Counted from the first letter of the stretch, positions 43,684 through 55,567 are shown. The stretch: 64,000 nucleotides of DNA from Flavobacteriaceae bacterium (GCA_002694465.1 NZMG01000039.1:1-64000); one strand, 5' to 3'. The notes: generated by a model from the sequence alone, not told the origin. A program made the numbers and translations.

Positions 43684-46600
43684 TTATTCTTTTATAAACC
43701 GTTGTGAAATTATTTCTTCTCCATCATTAATTTCAATGATATAAATTCCACTTTTCAGTCTTCCAACATTTAAAGGTTGTTGGGTTAATAAACCAGACAT
43801 TACTTCTTGGCCTAGTGTATTTACAATTTTGAAGGTTGTATTGTCGATTGACTCTAGTAATCTTACATTTAAGAAAGTTGTTGTAGGATTAGGATACAAT
43901 AGCATATCCCCTTCAAACGCAGCATCGCTGTCTCCAATACCAAATCCTTGAACACCTCCTATAGCTGTAATTGAATTCCCTGCAAAAGCAGTTCCAGTAT
44001 TACCAGTAATAGTTACTTGATCAATATAAATGTGATCTGAATTTGAACTTGCATCGCATCTAAATCTGAATTGGGCATTACTTGGGAAATTATAACTTGT
44101 GCTAGGTATATTTACAGTTGCTACATAAAATGAATTATTATTGAAGCTCGTTCCACTTGCATATGATGCCACAGTTCTCCAAGTAGAGCCATCGTAGAAT
44201 TGTACCCAGAAGTCTTCACCCGTTTCCATACTCCAAGAATAGAAATAGAACTCTATATCAATTGAATTATAACTGGTCACATTGAAACTTCCTAATGTCA
44301 TTGTAGAAGAGTTTGTATTATCTCGCAATCGAATCGAATAATTTCCTTGATAAGATCTTGATCCAGAGTAACGATAGGAGTCACTTCCTCCATCTATCCA
44401 TCCATCCCAACCAGTTTCAAAGGATCCTTGGTGTAACACTGTTGAACCTCCGCCGCCGCCACCAGTAGTAGTAACAGAAACTGTATTACTTAATCCCGAA
44501 TTGTTCCCTGCAGCATCAAATGCTCTTACATTAAAAGAATAGGACGTTCCTGCAGTTAATCCAGTAACATTAGCAGAAGTACCTGTAACAGTCCCTAAAC
44601 TTGACCCTCCTTCAAAAACCTCATATCCTGTAACACCAACATTATCTGTGGAAGCATTCCAAGAAAGATCAACTGTTGTATCTGTAACATTAGAAGCTGA
44701 AAGATTTGAAGGGTTTGTAGGGGCTTCGGTATCTCCTCCGCCACCAGAACCTAGATTCACAGTATAGTCTTCTACTTCACCATACGTAAAGGTTTCACAA
44801 GAAGTTGGAATTCCATTGTACTTCATCGAAACACGCATTCTTACTGAGTTTCCAGACGTTCCACTTGGCACTGTAAAAGATCCACTATTAGGAGTATTGG
44901 TTGAAGCTGCTTTAGACCAAACTAATTCCCCTGCATCATTAAAATCTTTGTCATCATTATAGTCAATCCAAACGGCGTACCCTTCGGCATAAACAGTTCC
45001 TGTCCAGGTAGGAGTTACTGTAATAGTATATGACTGACCTTCGCTTAAATTCGTAGAAACGGAAGTAAAATCAGAATAAAACTGTGCGCCAGAAGAGTTA
45101 TCTATGGTGTTTAATTGAACTCTACTTATATATTCGTCATTTACATTAGTACTACTAGAGGCACAATAGGAGCCGCCGCCACCACCACCGCCATAGGCAG
45201 AACCAACTCCAACTGCATACCAGGCATTGGTAGTGGCAATTTCTTCAGCACTTCCTGCACCATATAAATCAATAGCAGCTTGAATGGCACCTGTTCTAGC
45301 GTCACTATACTGAGAATTTGTACTTAAATAAACCGATAAGTTTCTATACGCGATAGCGGCCGCTTTATCCATTCCAATTCCAGTTACAGTATAGCTGTCA
45401 CCGTTATCATTTGTACCACTACCACCAACAGTTAATAAATAGAACCAAAAATTTTGCACTCCAGAATTATAGTGTACGCCACCATTATCTCCTGAACCAG
45501 AATACCAATTAGTTCCTAAATAAGTGTCAGGATCCCCGTAGGCATTTGGGTTGCTCATGGAGCGTAAAGCGCCACCACTTCCGCCAGCTCCTATTTGGTC
45601 TCCCATAAGCCAATCATTACTCCCCGAAGCATAGTTTTCAATAGATTCACCAAAAATATCGGAGAAAGACTCGTTTAAAGCACCCGACTGATAACTATAA
45701 ACCAAATTAGCAGAGTATTCTGTAACCCCATGGGTTATCTCATGACCTACAATATCTAACGACACTAAGGGTCCATAATTTACTCCGTCTCCATCACCAT
45801 AAGTCATTCTACTACCATCCCAAAATGCATTTACATAATTGTTTGAATAACTTACGTAGGAACGAATAATTGCTCCTGCATTATTATAGGAGTTCCTATT
45901 ATGTTTACCTAAGAAATATTTATGAGTTTGTTCTGCCCCAAAATGTGCTTGCACACCTGTTGGGTGATTAAAACTAGTAGAACCACTAGTAATATCAGAA
46001 GCATTATTATAATTGGTGCCATTATTCATATCATAGGTTTGGATACCGTTACCATCTGCTGTTTGACGTAGCCTATAAGGCCCTGAAGCATTATCTGCTG
46101 TAAAGGATACATTTCCGTTATAAAGACTATTCCCAGAAGCTGGTACATTGGCATGATGAATTTTCTTGTTCTCTAGAAGAATTTCACCCGTTATAGCATC
46201 TACATAAACATCGGCTCTATAAAGTGGCTCCGATGCATAGATATCAAACTTATAAGCAAGTCTATTTTCCTTGGTTACATTTTCAAGGACTGGAAAAATA
46301 ATAAGCTCTCCTTGAGGCAATTCATAATTGGCAAGTTCACTTTCTTGAACATTTTGCCATAAATATCTTGTAGCTCCTACTTTGGCGATTGCATAATTAA
46401 ATGCCTGATTTGCGCCAAGTGCGGGCGTAGTATTTAACTCTTTAATATCCGCTAGACTATTGGTCATAGATGTTATAACACCCGATTTTGAGTGAAGCGT
46501 AAAGGTTGAAAACTCAACTTTAATACCATTATAGTATTGCTGGTATTTGTCGTGAGTAAAACCTAATGGATCTTGGTTTTGATTTACATACTGAAAGGAA

Positions 46601-46812
46601 GTTTGCGGGGAGAATTTAAATTCCTGTTGCAGTAATTGAGAAGTGTTTTGGGAATTGTAATTTTTCGAAGCATCAAATACTCTGAGGCTTGGTGGTCTTT
46701 TAATATTTCTTTGCTCATCGGACTTGTTCTGGGAACTAACTTCAATCGTCCCAAAAGCGAAAGTAAGGACCGATAAAAAAACAAGAAATACATTTTTACT
46801 AATTTTTTTCAT
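43684..46812 (-). CDS. large secreted M4 (thermolysin-like) metalloprotease with GEVED, Fn3 and T9SS domains
   Basis: 1042 residues. Order: signal peptide (about 1-28); FTP/PepSY propeptide (about 60-215); M4 catalytic domain (about 225-540) with HEITH (357-361), third zinc ligand Glu381 (NESFSD) and catalytic His447 (GGVHYNSGV); a Gly-rich spacer; GEVED domain (about 558-690) ending [10 protein letters not shown]; fibronectin type III (about 695-785); a MAM/concanavalin-like region (about 792-945); and a type A T9SS sorting domain (about 970-1042; [15 protein letters not shown]). It is secreted to the cell surface or medium and digests proteins. Confidence 0.95.
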   Translation of the reverse strand: MKKISKNVFLVFLSVLTFAFGTIEVSSQNKSDEQRNIKRPPSLRVFDASKNYNSQNTSQLLQQEFKFSPQTSFQYVNQNQDPLGFTHDKYQQYYNGIKVEFSTFTLHSKSGVITSMTNSLADIKELNTTPALGANQAFNYAIAKVGATRYLWQNVQESELANYELPQGELIIFPVLENVTKENRLAYKFDIYASEPLYRADVYVDAITGEILLENKKIHHANVPASGNSLYNGNVSFTADNASGPYRLRQTADGNGIQTYDMNNGTNYNNASDITSGSTSFNHPTGVQAHFGAEQTHKYFLGKHNRNSYNNAGAIIRSYVSYSNNYVNAFWDGSRMTYGDGDGVNYGPLVSLDIVGHEITHGVTEYSANLVYSYQSGALNESFSDIFGESIENYASGSNDWLMGDQIGAGGSGGALRSMSNPNAYGDPDTYLGTNWYSGSGDNGGVHYNSGVQNFWFYLLTVGGSGTNDNGDSYTVTGIGMDKAAAIAYRNLSVYLSTNSQYSDARTGAIQAAIDLYGAGSAEEIATTNAWYAVGVGSAYGGGGGGGSYCASSSTNVNDEYISRVQLNTIDNSSGAQFYSDFTSVSTNLSEGQSYTITVTPTWTGTVYAEGYAVWIDYNDDKDFNDAGELVWSKAASTNTPNSGSFTVPSGTSGNSVRMRVSMKYNGIPTSCETFTYGEVEDYTVNLGSGGGGDTEAPTNPSNLSASNVTDTTVDLSWNASTDNVGVTGYEVFEGGSSLGTVTGTSANVTGLTAGTSYSFNVRAFDAAGNNSGLSNTVSVTTTGGGGGGSTVLHQGSFETGWDGWIDGGSDSYRYSGSRSYQGNYSIRLRDNTNSSTMTLGSFNVTSYNSIDIEFYFYSWSMETGEDFWVQFYDGSTWRTVASYASGTSFNNNSFYVATVNIPSTSYNFPSNAQFRFRCDASSNSDHIYIDQVTITGNTGTAFAGNSITAIGGVQGFGIGDSDAAFEGDMLLYPNPTTTFLNVRLLESIDNTTFKIVNTLGQEVMSGLLTQQPLNVGRLKSGIYIIEINDGEEIISQRFIKE

Positions 46813-47000
46813 AATGATTAGTGTTTTTGTTAATGATTAGTATTTATTTGTAATAATTATTTAAAACAAAGGCTTTTTTTTTATAAATAAAATTATTTTC
46901 GATGAACTACATTAAGATTTTATTAACAATTTTTTTCCTACAAAACTAAACCTACTGATTTTGTAGACTTTACAGTTTTTATTTAAAATTTTAATTGAAG

Positions 47001-47008
47001 TATCTTTG
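47001..47008 (+). promoter_or_regulatory. TAnnTTTG box before the fused ABC ATPase gene
   Basis: TATCTTTG ends 5 nt before the ATG at 47014, one of four such very close spacings in the window. Confidence 0.5.
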
Positions 47009-47013
47009 AGCTA

Positions 47014-48702
47014 ATGAAAAAAGAACCTCTTATTACTATTAAAAACCTTTTGGTCTCATTTGGAAATAAGAAATCCAAAACCGAAGTCCTTCATCATATC
47101 TCATTTACAGTTTTACAAAATGAAGTTCTAGGGATTGTAGGAGAGTCTGGCTCGGGAAAATCGGTTACCTCATTAGCGCTTATGGGGTTGTTACCAAAGA
47201 AAACCTCCCATCTTTCTGGAGACATATTGTTTGAAAATAAAAACCTTGCCTTTCTAAAAGAAACGGATTACCGAAAGCTAAGGGGAAATGAAATTTCTAT
47301 GATTTTTCAAGAACCCATGAGTGCCTTAAACCCTTCCATTAAGTGCGGAGAACAAGTTTCTGAAATGCTTCAGCTACATAAAAAAATGTCCTCTTCGGAT
47401 GCCAAAAAAGAAACGCTTTCGCTATTTGAAAAGGTAAAACTGCCTCAACCTAAAGAATTGTACCATAGATACCCACACCAGATAAGTGGAGGCCAAATGC
47501 AACGAGTTATGATTGCTATGGCTATTTCTTGTAAGCCAAAATTATTGATCGCAGATGAGCCTACAACTGCTTTGGATGTAACGGTTCAAAAAGAAATACT
47601 TCAGTTACTAAAAGAGCTTCAAAAGGAAACTGGAATGAGCTTAATTTTTATTTCCCATGACCTTGCCTTAGTTTCTGAAATTGCAGATCGCGTTTTAGTA
47701 ATGCACAAGGGAATAGTCGTTGAAGAAGGTTCAGTTTTTGAAATATTCAAATTACCAAAACAAGAATACACAAAAGCTCTTCTTGCTTCCCGTCCACCAC
47801 TAGATAAGCGTTTTGAAAAACTTCCAACTATTGCTTCTTTAGCAGATAAGTCTTTTACTCCAAAAGAAATTACCCTTTCTCAAAGGGCATTTCAGCATAA
47901 ACAAATTTATTTGCAAAAGCCTATTTTAGAAATTAAAAACTTAGAAAAAGAATATTTTCAAAATACAGGACTTTTCACGAAAAAGCGCTCTATTAAAGCT
48001 GTTAACAAGGTCTCTTTTAGTGTTTTTGAAGGAGAAACCCTAGGATTGGTGGGTGAGTCTGGTTGTGGAAAATCTACCTTAGGAAAGGTAATTCTACAGT
48101 TGGAAAAAGCGACCGCAGGGAGCGTTTATTTCAAAGGAAAGGATATTACAAAACTTTCTAATACTGAAATAAAAAAACTACGAAAGGATATCCAGCTAAT
48201 ATTTCAAGATCCATATTCTTCATTAAACCCTAGGCTAACTATTGGACAAGCCATCGTTGAGGTCATGAAAGTTCATAATATTGGAACATCCAAAAAACAT
48301 CGAGAAGATAAAGTTGCTAAACTTTTACAAAAAGTAGGTTTAGACGAAAACTATTTTAATAGATATCCGCATGAATTATCTGGCGGTCAGAGGCAAAGGG
48401 TGGGCATTGCACGCACCATTGCATTAGAGCCTAAACTCGTTATTTGTGATGAAAGCGTAAGTGCTTTGGATATCTCAGTACAAGCACAGGTTTTAAATTT
48501 ATTGAATGAATTAAAAGACGATTTTGGTTTTACTTATATTTTTATCTCACACGACCTTGCCGTTGTAAAATTTATGGCAGACCAACTCATTGTGATGAAT
48601 GAAGGCAAAATTGAAGAAATAGGGGATGCGGATGAAATTTATGCGAATCCTTCAAAAGAATATACCAAAAAACTTATCGAAGCGATTCCAAAAGGAATTT
48701 AA
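47014..48702 (+). CDS. fused di/oligopeptide-type ABC transporter ATPase (two ATPase domains)
   Basis: 562 residues containing two complete ABC domains. Domain 1: Walker A GESGSGKS (about 43-50), signature ISGGQMQRV, Walker [14 protein letters not shown]. Domain 2: Walker A GESGCGKS (about 347), signature LSGGQRQRV, Walker [13 protein letters not shown]. The sequences are of the DppD/DppF (nickel/peptide) class, here fused as in GsiA/YejF. No permease or binding protein is adjacent, so its membrane partners are elsewhere. It faces away from the secreted M4 protease gene, which suits peptide import. Confidence 0.93.
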   Translation: MKKEPLITIKNLLVSFGNKKSKTEVLHHISFTVLQNEVLGIVGESGSGKSVTSLALMGLLPKKTSHLSGDILFENKNLAFLKETDYRKLRGNEISMIFQEPMSALNPSIKCGEQVSEMLQLHKKMSSSDAKKETLSLFEKVKLPQPKELYHRYPHQISGGQMQRVMIAMAISCKPKLLIADEPTTALDVTVQKEILQLLKELQKETGMSLIFISHDLALVSEIADRVLVMHKGIVVEEGSVFEIFKLPKQEYTKALLASRPPLDKRFEKLPTIASLADKSFTPKEITLSQRAFQHKQIYLQKPILEIKNLEKEYFQNTGLFTKKRSIKAVNKVSFSVFEGETLGLVGESGCGKSTLGKVILQLEKATAGSVYFKGKDITKLSNTEIKKLRKDIQLIFQDPYSSLNPRLTIGQAIVEVMKVHNIGTSKKHREDKVAKLLQKVGLDENYFNRYPHELSGGQRQRVGIARTIALEPKLVICDESVSALDISVQAQVLNLLNELKDDFGFTYIFISHDLAVVKFMADQLIVMNEGKIEEIGDADEIYANPSKEYTKKLIEAIPKGI

Positions 48703-48822
48703 AAAAAATGCTTTCCATACCCTTTGACATCGGAATGTGTCGTTAAACGAATAAAAAATTGAATTTCAATATTATATGGTTTATTACTTTATCTTTAATA
48801 GACTAACTAAAACCAAATAATT

Positions 48823-49626
48823 ATGAAAAAAATTACACTACTATTGTTTGCAGTATTACTTTCTGTAAGTGGATTTTCACAATTCACAATTAATGAAGAT
48901 TTTAATTCTGGTGCTCCCGCAGGATGGGGTACGGCAGTATGGGAAGGTCCTTGTGATTTCCAATTTGGAACAGATTTGCCTACCGGAGATGACTTTTTAA
49001 CTCAGGCTTGGTTTTATGATGACGATGCTTGTGGTGATATTCCAGATGTGAACTTTCTTTCCATTATTAGTGCCTCTTTTAATTTAAGTGGTGCGACAAC
49101 GGCCGTATTAACAGTTGATGTTGCGTTTCAAGAATCTGGGGATCAATATTTCGATATTGAAGTTTGGGAAGGGGGTACAACTCAACTGGCTGTTATTGCC
49201 CATTTTGAAGAGGATCTAGATCCAGATATTCAAACATTAAGCTATGATGTTTCAGCCTATGTTAATTCAAGTTTAACCTTTAGGTTTACTTTTATGGATG
49301 ACCCAGAATTTGATAATACTGGTAGCTGGGGATGGCATGGAGGAATTGACAATTTTAGATTGGAAACAGATGCTTTAGCTCTTTCAGATAATCAAGTAGA
49401 AGGTTTTTCAATGTATCCAAATCCAGCCAATGATATCTTGAACATTTCTGCTACAAACAACATTGACCAAATTGTTATTTACGATTTATTGGGAAGAAAA
49501 GTAATTGACCAATCTATCCAAATAAATAAAACAGAAATTAATGTTTCAGAATTAACAACTGGAGCCTATTTCATTCAGGTTGTATCAGAGTCTCAGAGGG
49601 GCTCATATAAATTTATAAAACAGTAA
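48823..49626 (+). CDS. secreted protein with T9SS type A sorting domain
   Basis: 267 residues: signal peptide (about 1-19, ending GFS), a beta-sandwich region (about 22-180) resembling a MAM/CUB-like domain (INEDFNSGAPAGWGTAVW; FRFTFMDDPEFDNTGSWGW), and a C-terminal T9SS sorting domain (about 195-267; FSMYPNPANDILNISATN). The same MAM-like theme occurs in the M4 protease nearby. It probably binds carbohydrate or protein at the cell surface; no catalytic motif seen. Confidence 0.82.
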   Translation: MKKITLLLFAVLLSVSGFSQFTINEDFNSGAPAGWGTAVWEGPCDFQFGTDLPTGDDFLTQAWFYDDDACGDIPDVNFLSIISASFNLSGATTAVLTVDVAFQESGDQYFDIEVWEGGTTQLAVIAHFEEDLDPDIQTLSYDVSAYVNSSLTFRFTFMDDPEFDNTGSWGWHGGIDNFRLETDALALSDNQVEGFSMYPNPANDILNISATNNIDQIVIYDLLGRKVIDQSIQINKTEINVSELTTGAYFIQVVSESQRGSYKFIKQ

Positions 49627-49661
49627 TAAAAAGCTAACTTTATTTTATAAAAGAAGTCAAT

Positions 49662-49700
49662 AAAAAAACCCGTTCTAACCTCACAAAGAACGGGTTTACC
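49662..49700 (+). terminator. intrinsic terminator after the T9SS protein gene
   Basis: AAACCCGTTCT (49666-49676) and AGAACGGGTTT (49687-49697) with a 10-nt loop. Confidence 0.78.
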
Positions 49701-49999
49701 TTTATCTGAATCGTTGCAGATTTGGGGAAAAAGGATTTTAAATAAGTTACATCAACAAGAATACTTTTTTAGCAACATAAAACAAACTTCTTATAAGCCG
49801 CGAAGTATTTTTTATCCAGTTGGTTACACTTTTCATTACATAAGTTGGTTAAGCGTGGTTAATCAAATTTGGGAAGGCTAAATTGTAAAAAAAATTATAT
49901 AAACACGATTAAAAACATATTTTTTCGATGAAATGCATGATACTTTAACATTTAATCGTAAAAACTATAGAACTCAAGATGAAAATTGGGGAAGAATAC
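49701..49999. other. gene-poor AT-rich stretch
   Basis: Between the terminator and the end of the CoA-transferase gene I see only AT-rich DNA with a loosely repeated GTTGGTTA pattern at about 49820-49860 and no convincing ORF, RNA or promoter. It could hold a small RNA, but nothing in the sequence demands one. Confidence 0.4.
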
Positions 50000-50656
50000 T
50001 TAAAATTTCATTTCAGGAATGCTGCCATCGATTACCATTTCACCTTCAGTAGCCGCTTTTATTTCTTCTACTGAAACCCCCGGAGCTCTTTCCAGAAGGT
50101 GAAATTTATTATCTCTTATTTCTAGAACGGCAAGATTGGTTACAATCTTCTTAACGCATCGCACACCCGTCAATGGAAGCGAACATATTTTGAGAAGTTT
50201 AGACTCCCCAGCTCTGTTGGTATGCATCATGGCAACGATAATATTTTCGGCAGAAGCCACTAAGTCCATCGCTCCACCCATTCCTTTGACCATTTTCCCT
50301 GGTATTTTCCAGTTGGCAATGTCCCCTTCTTGAGAAACTTCCATGGCTCCTAAAATGGTTAAATCTACATGTTGCCCACGAATCATAGAAAAACTCATGG
50401 CAGAGTCGAAGAAGGAAGCGCCAGGCAATGCAGTAATGGTTTGCTTTCCTGCATTAATTAAATCTGGATCCTCTTCCCCTTCAAAAGGAAATGGTCCCAT
50501 TCCCAAAATTCCATTTTCGCTTTGAAATTCTACTTCAATATCGTTTCGAACAAAATTTGCCACCAAGGTGGGTATTCCAATTCCTAAATTTACATAATAG
50601 CCATCTTTTACTTCCTTGGCAATACGTTGTGCTATTTGGTTTTTATCTAATGCCAT
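50000..50656 (-). CDS. scoB: 3-oxoacid CoA-transferase subunit B
   Basis: 218 residues. The catalytic Glu lies in SENGILGMGPFP; GIGIPTLVANF and GAMDLVASAENIIVAM are typical of subunit B. With subunit A it transfers CoA from succinyl-CoA to acetoacetate or another 3-oxoacid (ketone-body or branched-chain breakdown). Its first base overlaps the last base of the subunit A stop (TAATG). Confidence 0.92.
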   Translation of the reverse strand: MALDKNQIAQRIAKEVKDGYYVNLGIGIPTLVANFVRNDIEVEFQSENGILGMGPFPFEGEEDPDLINAGKQTITALPGASFFDSAMSFSMIRGQHVDLTILGAMEVSQEGDIANWKIPGKMVKGMGGAMDLVASAENIIVAMMHTNRAGESKLLKICSLPLTGVRCVKKIVTNLAVLEIRDNKFHLLERAPGVSVEEIKAATEGEMVIDGSIPEMKF

Positions 50657-51357
50657 TATGCCTTTTTTCTTACAGTTAATTGTTCAATCCTTTTTTCATA
50701 ATTGGTTCCTTGAAAAATTCGCTGTACAAAGATCCCAGGAATATGCACCTGATTTGGATCAAGCGCTCCTGCCGGAACTAATTCTTCCACTTCCGCCACC
50801 GTAATTTTTGCGGCACCACACATATTTGGGTTAAAATTTCTTGCGGTTCCTTTAAAGATTAAGTTTCCTGCTGTATCTCCTTTCCAAGCTTTTATAAATG
50901 CAAAATCGGCTTTAAAAGCATGTTCCATAATGTGCATTTTCCCATTAAACTCTCGCACTTCTTTTCCTTCGGCTACTTCAGTTCCGTAACCCGCAGGTGT
51001 GAAAAAAGCAGGTATACCGCTCTGTGCTGCTCGACATCGTTGCGCTAAGGTTCCTTGCGGAATTAATTCTACATCTAGTTCTCCACTTAACATCTGTCTT
51101 TCAAACTCGGCATTTTCACCTACATAGGAGGAAATCATTTTTTTTATTTGATGCTTTTGAAGCAATAGCCCCAATCCAAAATCATCGACACCTGCATTAT
51201 TGGAAATACAAGTCACTTCTTTAACGTTTAATCGAACCAATTCTGCGATGCAGTTTTCTGGTATTCCGCTTAGTCCAAAGCCTCCCAACATAAAGGTCAT
51301 TCCGTCCTTCACTCCTTTGCAAGCGTCTTTAACATGGGCAACTGTTTTAGTAATCAT
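50656..51357 (-). CDS. scoA: 3-oxoacid CoA-transferase subunit A
   Basis: 233 residues from the ATG at 51355-51357 ([20 protein letters not shown]); an upstream extension to 51399 is possible but adds an unusual hydrophobic leader. The subunit A signature [16 protein letters not shown] is present, with ICGAAK-like [19 protein letters not shown] near the C-terminus. Coupled to scoB by one-base overlap. Confidence 0.92.
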   Translation of the reverse strand: MITKTVAHVKDACKGVKDGMTFMLGGFGLSGIPENCIAELVRLNVKEVTCISNNAGVDDFGLGLLLQKHQIKKMISSYVGENAEFERQMLSGELDVELIPQGTLAQRCRAAQSGIPAFFTPAGYGTEVAEGKEVREFNGKMHIMEHAFKADFAFIKAWKGDTAGNLIFKGTARNFNPNMCGAAKITVAEVEELVPAGALDPNQVHIPGIFVQRIFQGTNYEKRIEQLTVRKKA

Positions 51358-51400
51358 TTGCTTTTCAATTTTTATTAAAATTACAAAAAATAAAGGCATT

Positions 51401-51424
51401 AAAAAACCCGATTTCTCGGGTTTT
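51401..51424 (-). terminator. intrinsic terminator after PBP1A
   Basis: AAAACCCGA-TTTC-TCGGGTTTT inverted repeat between the PBP1A stop at 51444 and the same-strand scoA start. Confidence 0.78.
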
Positions 51425-51443
51425 ATGGATTTTATTTTTAGGA

Positions 51444-53762
51444 TTAAGGAGTAAAGTCAAACTCGTCATCTGGAAGTTCATTCCCCTCTCCAGAATTACC
51501 ACTATATTTGGCACAATCTGTCTCAATGGAAAGTTTTGACGGCTTGCTGAAATTGTTTTTTGAAACATCTAATGAGGGGTCTTCATAACATTTTCGCATA
51601 TAAATTCCCCATATAGGCAATGCCATGGTAGCTCCTTGACCATAGGCCGTGCTTGAAAAACGTACCGAACGATCTTCTCCACCAACCCATACTCCGGTAG
51701 CCAAATTAGGAACCATCCCCATAAACCATCCGTCGCTATTATTTTGAGTTGTTCCTGTTTTTCCAGCAATTGGATTTGTAAATTCATAAGGATATCCCGT
51801 TACAGCATTTTTATAAGTTGCTGTATTGGTAGCCCAAGAATGTCTTAATCGCTGTCCCGATCCTGCTTGGGTAACTCCTTCCATTAAACTCACTGTTACA
51901 TAGGCAGATTCTTTACTTATAACATCTTTTGTTTCGGGTACATTTTGAAACAGAATGGTTCCATTTTTATCTTCGATCCGTTGCACTAAAATAGGCTTCA
52001 CATAAACACCCTCATTGGCAAAGGTGCTGTACGCTCCCACCATTTCATATAAAGAAATATCCGCCGTCCCAAGGGCAATGGAGGGTGCTTCTGGAATATC
52101 TTTAGACTCGACTCCCATTTTTTCAACCAAATCAATAACAGGTCGTGGCCCTACACGGTCAATAAGTCTTGCGGTTACGGTATTTACGGAATTGGCTAAT
52201 GCCCTTTTTAAGGTTAACATTCCTCCATAACTACCATCACTATTTTTTGGACACCAATCTTTTAATAGTCCATACTTTCCTGTTGGAATACAATAAGGAG
52301 TATTGGGTAATGTATCACAAGGAGACATATGCATTTGGTCAATAGCCGTTGCATATACAAACGGTTTAAAAGTAGAACCAATTTGCCGTTTCCCTGTTTT
52401 CACCATATCATACTTAAAATGTTTGTAATTAATGCCGCCAACCCAAGCTTTAATCTCGCCTGTTTGAGGCGTCATGGACATCATAGATGCTCTTAAAAAA
52501 GATTTATAGTATCGTATAGAATCTATTGGAGTCATTAAAGTATCTATATCTCCTCCCCAAGAAAAAATGGTCATCTGTGTTTTCTTTCTGAAACTTTCCA
52601 AAATTTCCTTTTCACTTTTTCCTTGCTTTTTTAACTCTCGCCAGCGATCGCTTCTTTTCATGGCAGATTCAAGAATCTGATCTTCTTCTTCCTGTGTAAT
52701 ATCTCGAAAAGGTGCTGTTTTATTCTTTTCGTTTTGAATTGTAAATTGCTTTTGAAGGTTGGCAATATGGGCATCTATGGCTTCTTCGGCATATTGCTGC
52801 ATTTTTGAATCTAAGGTTGTGTATACCTTTAACCCATCACTATTTATATCATATAAAGAGCCATCGGGTTTAGGGTTGTCCTTTGCCCATTGCTTCATAA
52901 AGCCTCTTATGTATTCGCGTACATAAGTTGCAATCCCTTTATCGTGATCTTGTGGCGTAAATTTTACCCCTAAAGGTAATTGACGCAAAGAGTCCCTTTC
53001 TTTTTCAGTGATGTAGTCGTACTTCTCCATTTGGGAAAGCACCACATTTCTGCGATTCATAACTCCTTCTGGATTTCTCTTCGGATTATAAAGGGAAGAA
53101 TTTTTAAACATCCCTACCAACATAGCCGATTCTTGAATGTTTAATTCTTGAGGCGATTTATCGAAATAAATATTTGAAGCAGATTCAATACCAATAGCCA
53201 AATTCAGAAAATCATAGGTGTTAAAATACATGGTGATAATCTCTTCCTTGGTATACCGTCGTTCTAGACGAGTAGCAATAATCCATTCTTTAATCTTTTG
53301 CTTTATTCTTTCAACCATATTGGAAGCTACTTGATCTGTAAAAAACTGTTTTGCCAATTGTTGCGAAATAGTACTTGCTCCTCCTCGTGTTCCTAAAAAA
53401 GCTACCGCTCTAAGAGTTCCTTTACCATCAATCCCAGAATGGTCATAAAAACGAGCATCTTCTGTTGCAATAAGTGCATTTACTAAGTCTTCGGGAAGAT
53501 CTTCATATTGTATTGGTGTTCTATTTTCCTTAAAAAATTTTCCGATCACTTGTCCATCTGAAGAAATAATCTGAGTAGCAAGGTCTTTTTCGGGATTTTC
53601 TAAACTAGTCTCATCGGGTAGGCTTCCAAACACGCCCCAAGAGGCTAGAAGAAATATAAAAAGGATCAATAAAATTCCAACACCAAAAATCTTCCAAAAA
53701 GTTTTTATGTGCTTTTTGTTTTCTTGCTGCTGTCCTTTCTTTTTAATGGTTTTTGCTTCCAT
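51444..53762 (-). CDS. class A penicillin-binding protein (PBP1A-like)
   Basis: 772 residues. One membrane anchor (about 22-42), then a glycosyltransferase GT51 domain with catalytic Glu101 ([12 protein letters not shown]) and a transpeptidase domain with Ser463-Thr-Phe-Lys466 (GSTFKPF), Ser525-Val-Asn527 and KTGT (668-671). It polymerises and cross-links peptidoglycan in the periplasm. It follows gldH by 3 bp, in the ricT-gldH-PBP1A order that I recall from other Flavobacteriaceae. Confidence 0.95.
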   Translation of the reverse strand: MEAKTIKKKGQQQENKKHIKTFWKIFGVGILLILFIFLLASWGVFGSLPDETSLENPEKDLATQIISSDGQVIGKFFKENRTPIQYEDLPEDLVNALIATEDARFYDHSGIDGKGTLRAVAFLGTRGGASTISQQLAKQFFTDQVASNMVERIKQKIKEWIIATRLERRYTKEEIITMYFNTYDFLNLAIGIESASNIYFDKSPQELNIQESAMLVGMFKNSSLYNPKRNPEGVMNRRNVVLSQMEKYDYITEKERDSLRQLPLGVKFTPQDHDKGIATYVREYIRGFMKQWAKDNPKPDGSLYDINSDGLKVYTTLDSKMQQYAEEAIDAHIANLQKQFTIQNEKNKTAPFRDITQEEEDQILESAMKRSDRWRELKKQGKSEKEILESFRKKTQMTIFSWGGDIDTLMTPIDSIRYYKSFLRASMMSMTPQTGEIKAWVGGINYKHFKYDMVKTGKRQIGSTFKPFVYATAIDQMHMSPCDTLPNTPYCIPTGKYGLLKDWCPKNSDGSYGGMLTLKRALANSVNTVTARLIDRVGPRPVIDLVEKMGVESKDIPEAPSIALGTADISLYEMVGAYSTFANEGVYVKPILVQRIEDKNGTILFQNVPETKDVISKESAYVTVSLMEGVTQAGSGQRLRHSWATNTATYKNAVTGYPYEFTNPIAGKTGTTQNNSDGWFMGMVPNLATGVWVGGEDRSVRFSSTAYGQGATMALPIWGIYMRKCYEDPSLDVSKNNFSKPSKLSIETDCAKYSGNSGEGNELPDDEFDFTP

Positions 53763-53765
53763 TTT

Positions 53766-54248
53766 TTACTCTATTACTTCTTCAATACTATAACCTACAT
53801 CTGTGATACCACTTAATTGAGAAACGCCTCCAACATCGCCATTATTGCGCACGGCTTGTGAAACTCTCAATACATAACTCCCCTTTTCAAAAAAGGATAT
53901 ATTTTCCTTAAACCAAAGTTTACTTTCTTTAATACTCCCTATTCCTGTTCCTAACCAAGTGCCATCTGATTCAGCCATACGATATTCTAGGGTGTCTGTG
54001 ACTACCTTTCCGTGAGGGAAATTTATACTAGCAATAATAAATATATTGTTAAAAGGATAATCGTTCGTGTTTCTTACATGTAAAAACATATTATACTTTT
54101 TAAGAGAGTCTAATTGTGGAATTGTAAACTCAATTATATCCTGTTGACCCCAATGACCCGGCAGTGTTTTCATTTCACTTACCACAGTTTTACCATCACA
54201 AGCTATAAACGCTATGACTACTACAAGTGTCCAAAAAATGCTACGCAT
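53766..54248 (-). CDS. gldH: gliding motility lipoprotein GldH
   Basis: 160 residues from the ATG at 54246-54248. The signal peptide MRSIFWTLVVVIAFIAC ends in a lipobox with Cys17; an open frame to 54323 lies inside ricT and would bury this signal, so it is rejected. The remainder (PQLDSLKKYNMFLHVRNTNDYPFNNIFI) matches the GldH family, needed for gliding in Flavobacterium. The start overlaps the ricT stop by 8 bp. The T9SS cargo in this window fits a gliding, T9SS-bearing organism. Confidence 0.88.
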   Translation of the reverse strand: MRSIFWTLVVVIAFIACDGKTVVSEMKTLPGHWGQQDIIEFTIPQLDSLKKYNMFLHVRNTNDYPFNNIFIIASINFPHGKVVTDTLEYRMAESDGTWLGTGIGSIKESKLWFKENISFFEKGSYVLRVSQAVRNNGDVGGVSQLSGITDVGYSIEEVIE

Positions 54249-55404
54249 TTCTTTTTCGGTTTTTATTTCTGTTTTTATTACGGCTCTTTCCCTTTCTATT
54301 TCTAGCACGCTTGGGTTGGTCAAATCTAGTTAAACTATCCTGCCCTACGACATTGTTGAAGAGTTCTGCATCTTGAATAATTTTTTCTTCAATAAATTCT
54401 TCAAGACTAGCTACTTTTTTCCCTTTTTTATTGATGGCAATTATTTCGTTTACCTTTTCTACTGAAAGCTCATGCCAAGCCATGGCTTGTTCTTCATAGG
54501 AAAACCACATTAACCCTTTAAAAATATCTATTTTTTGACATTGGGCTTTTCCTTTTTCAGTTAAAAGCTTAACATCCATCTTTGGAAACTCCTTTAAAGC
54601 CTCCATGTAGCTATCTAATTCATAGTTAAGACAACATTTTAACTTGCCACATTGCCCTGCTAGCTTTTGCGGATTTAATGAAAGTTGTTGATATCTGGCT
54701 GCGGATGTATTTACTGATCTAAAATCTGTAAGCCATGTAGAGCAACAAAGCTCTCTTCCGCAAGATCCAATTCCGCCTAAACGCGAAGCTTCCTGTCTAA
54801 AGCCAACTTGTTTCATCTCAATTCGCGTACTAAATGCTCTTGCAAAGTCTTTAATAAGTTGTCTAAAATCTACGCGTTCTTCTGCTGTGTAGTAAAAAAT
54901 AACTTTGGATCCGTCTCCCTGAAACTCAACATCACTAATCTTCATTTTAAGACCTAAAGCCATAGCAATTTCTCGAGAGCGTTTTTGCACATCTTCTTCT
55001 CTATCTCGCACTCCCTTCCAAATATCAATATCTTTTTGCGTTGCTTTTCGATATATTTTGGGAAGTTCTTCTAGATTTAAGAGTTCTTTCTTTCGTTTCA
55101 TCTGGACTCTAACTAACTCTCCTGTTAATGTCACAATTCCAATGTCATGTCCGGGAGAAGATTCTGTAGCAACAACATCACCAATGGCTAAGGAAAGATT
55201 ATCGGGGTTTGAATAAAAATGCTTTCTGCCATTTTTAAAACGAACCTCAACAGCATTAAAAGGCACCATGTCTTTAGGTAAAGACATATTAGATAGCCAA
55301 TCGAATACTGTTAATTTATTGCATCCATCAGTACCACAAGTCCCATTGTTCTTGCAGCCTTTTGGTTGTCCGTCAGCGCCACTGGCACAACTGGTACAGC
55401 CCAT
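54241..55404 (-). CDS. ricT: PSP1-domain protein RicT (YaaT family)
   Basis: 387 residues. The N-terminus is Cys-rich (MGCTSCASGADGQPKGCKNN). The PSP1 domain spans about 100-290 with the conserved GGIGSCGRELCCSTWL and AGQCGKLKCCLNYELDSY. In Bacillus the Ric complex binds Fe-S clusters and promotes mRNA processing by RNase Y. The C-terminus is a long Arg/Lys/Asn-rich basic tail, which suggests nucleic-acid contact and coincides with the overlap with gldH. Confidence 0.88.
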   Translation of the reverse strand: MGCTSCASGADGQPKGCKNNGTCGTDGCNKLTVFDWLSNMSLPKDMVPFNAVEVRFKNGRKHFYSNPDNLSLAIGDVVATESSPGHDIGIVTLTGELVRVQMKRKKELLNLEELPKIYRKATQKDIDIWKGVRDREEDVQKRSREIAMALGLKMKISDVEFQGDGSKVIFYYTAEERVDFRQLIKDFARAFSTRIEMKQVGFRQEASRLGGIGSCGRELCCSTWLTDFRSVNTSAARYQQLSLNPQKLAGQCGKLKCCLNYELDSYMEALKEFPKMDVKLLTEKGKAQCQKIDIFKGLMWFSYEEQAMAWHELSVEKVNEIIAINKKGKKVASLEEFIEEKIIQDAELFNNVVGQDSLTRFDQPKRARNRKGKSRNKNRNKNRKRNA

Positions 55405-55567
55405 ATTTTATGTATATATAGCTCTTTTAAAGGAAAAAGAGACGAAGATGAAACTTGATTTTAAAAAAGTAAAGATACCGTATTTTGAAGAAAAAATACC
55501 TATTTCTGAAAACAATCACTTTCCTTAGGTATTGTTAACAAAAAATATACTCTCATGGGATTTCCTA

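Noticed and set aside
49701..49999. Small RNA or small gene in the gap before scoB
   Set aside because: Only AT-rich sequence with loose GTTGGTTA repeats; no hairpin, promoter box or ORF supports a gene.
54249..54323. Longer GldH start at 54323
   Set aside because: It would bury the lipoprotein signal peptide behind 25 charged residues encoded within ricT.
55449..55529. 26-codon ORF between ricT and recA
   Set aside because: Short, highly charged, with no recognised family or promoter of its own; likely chance within the divergent promoter region.
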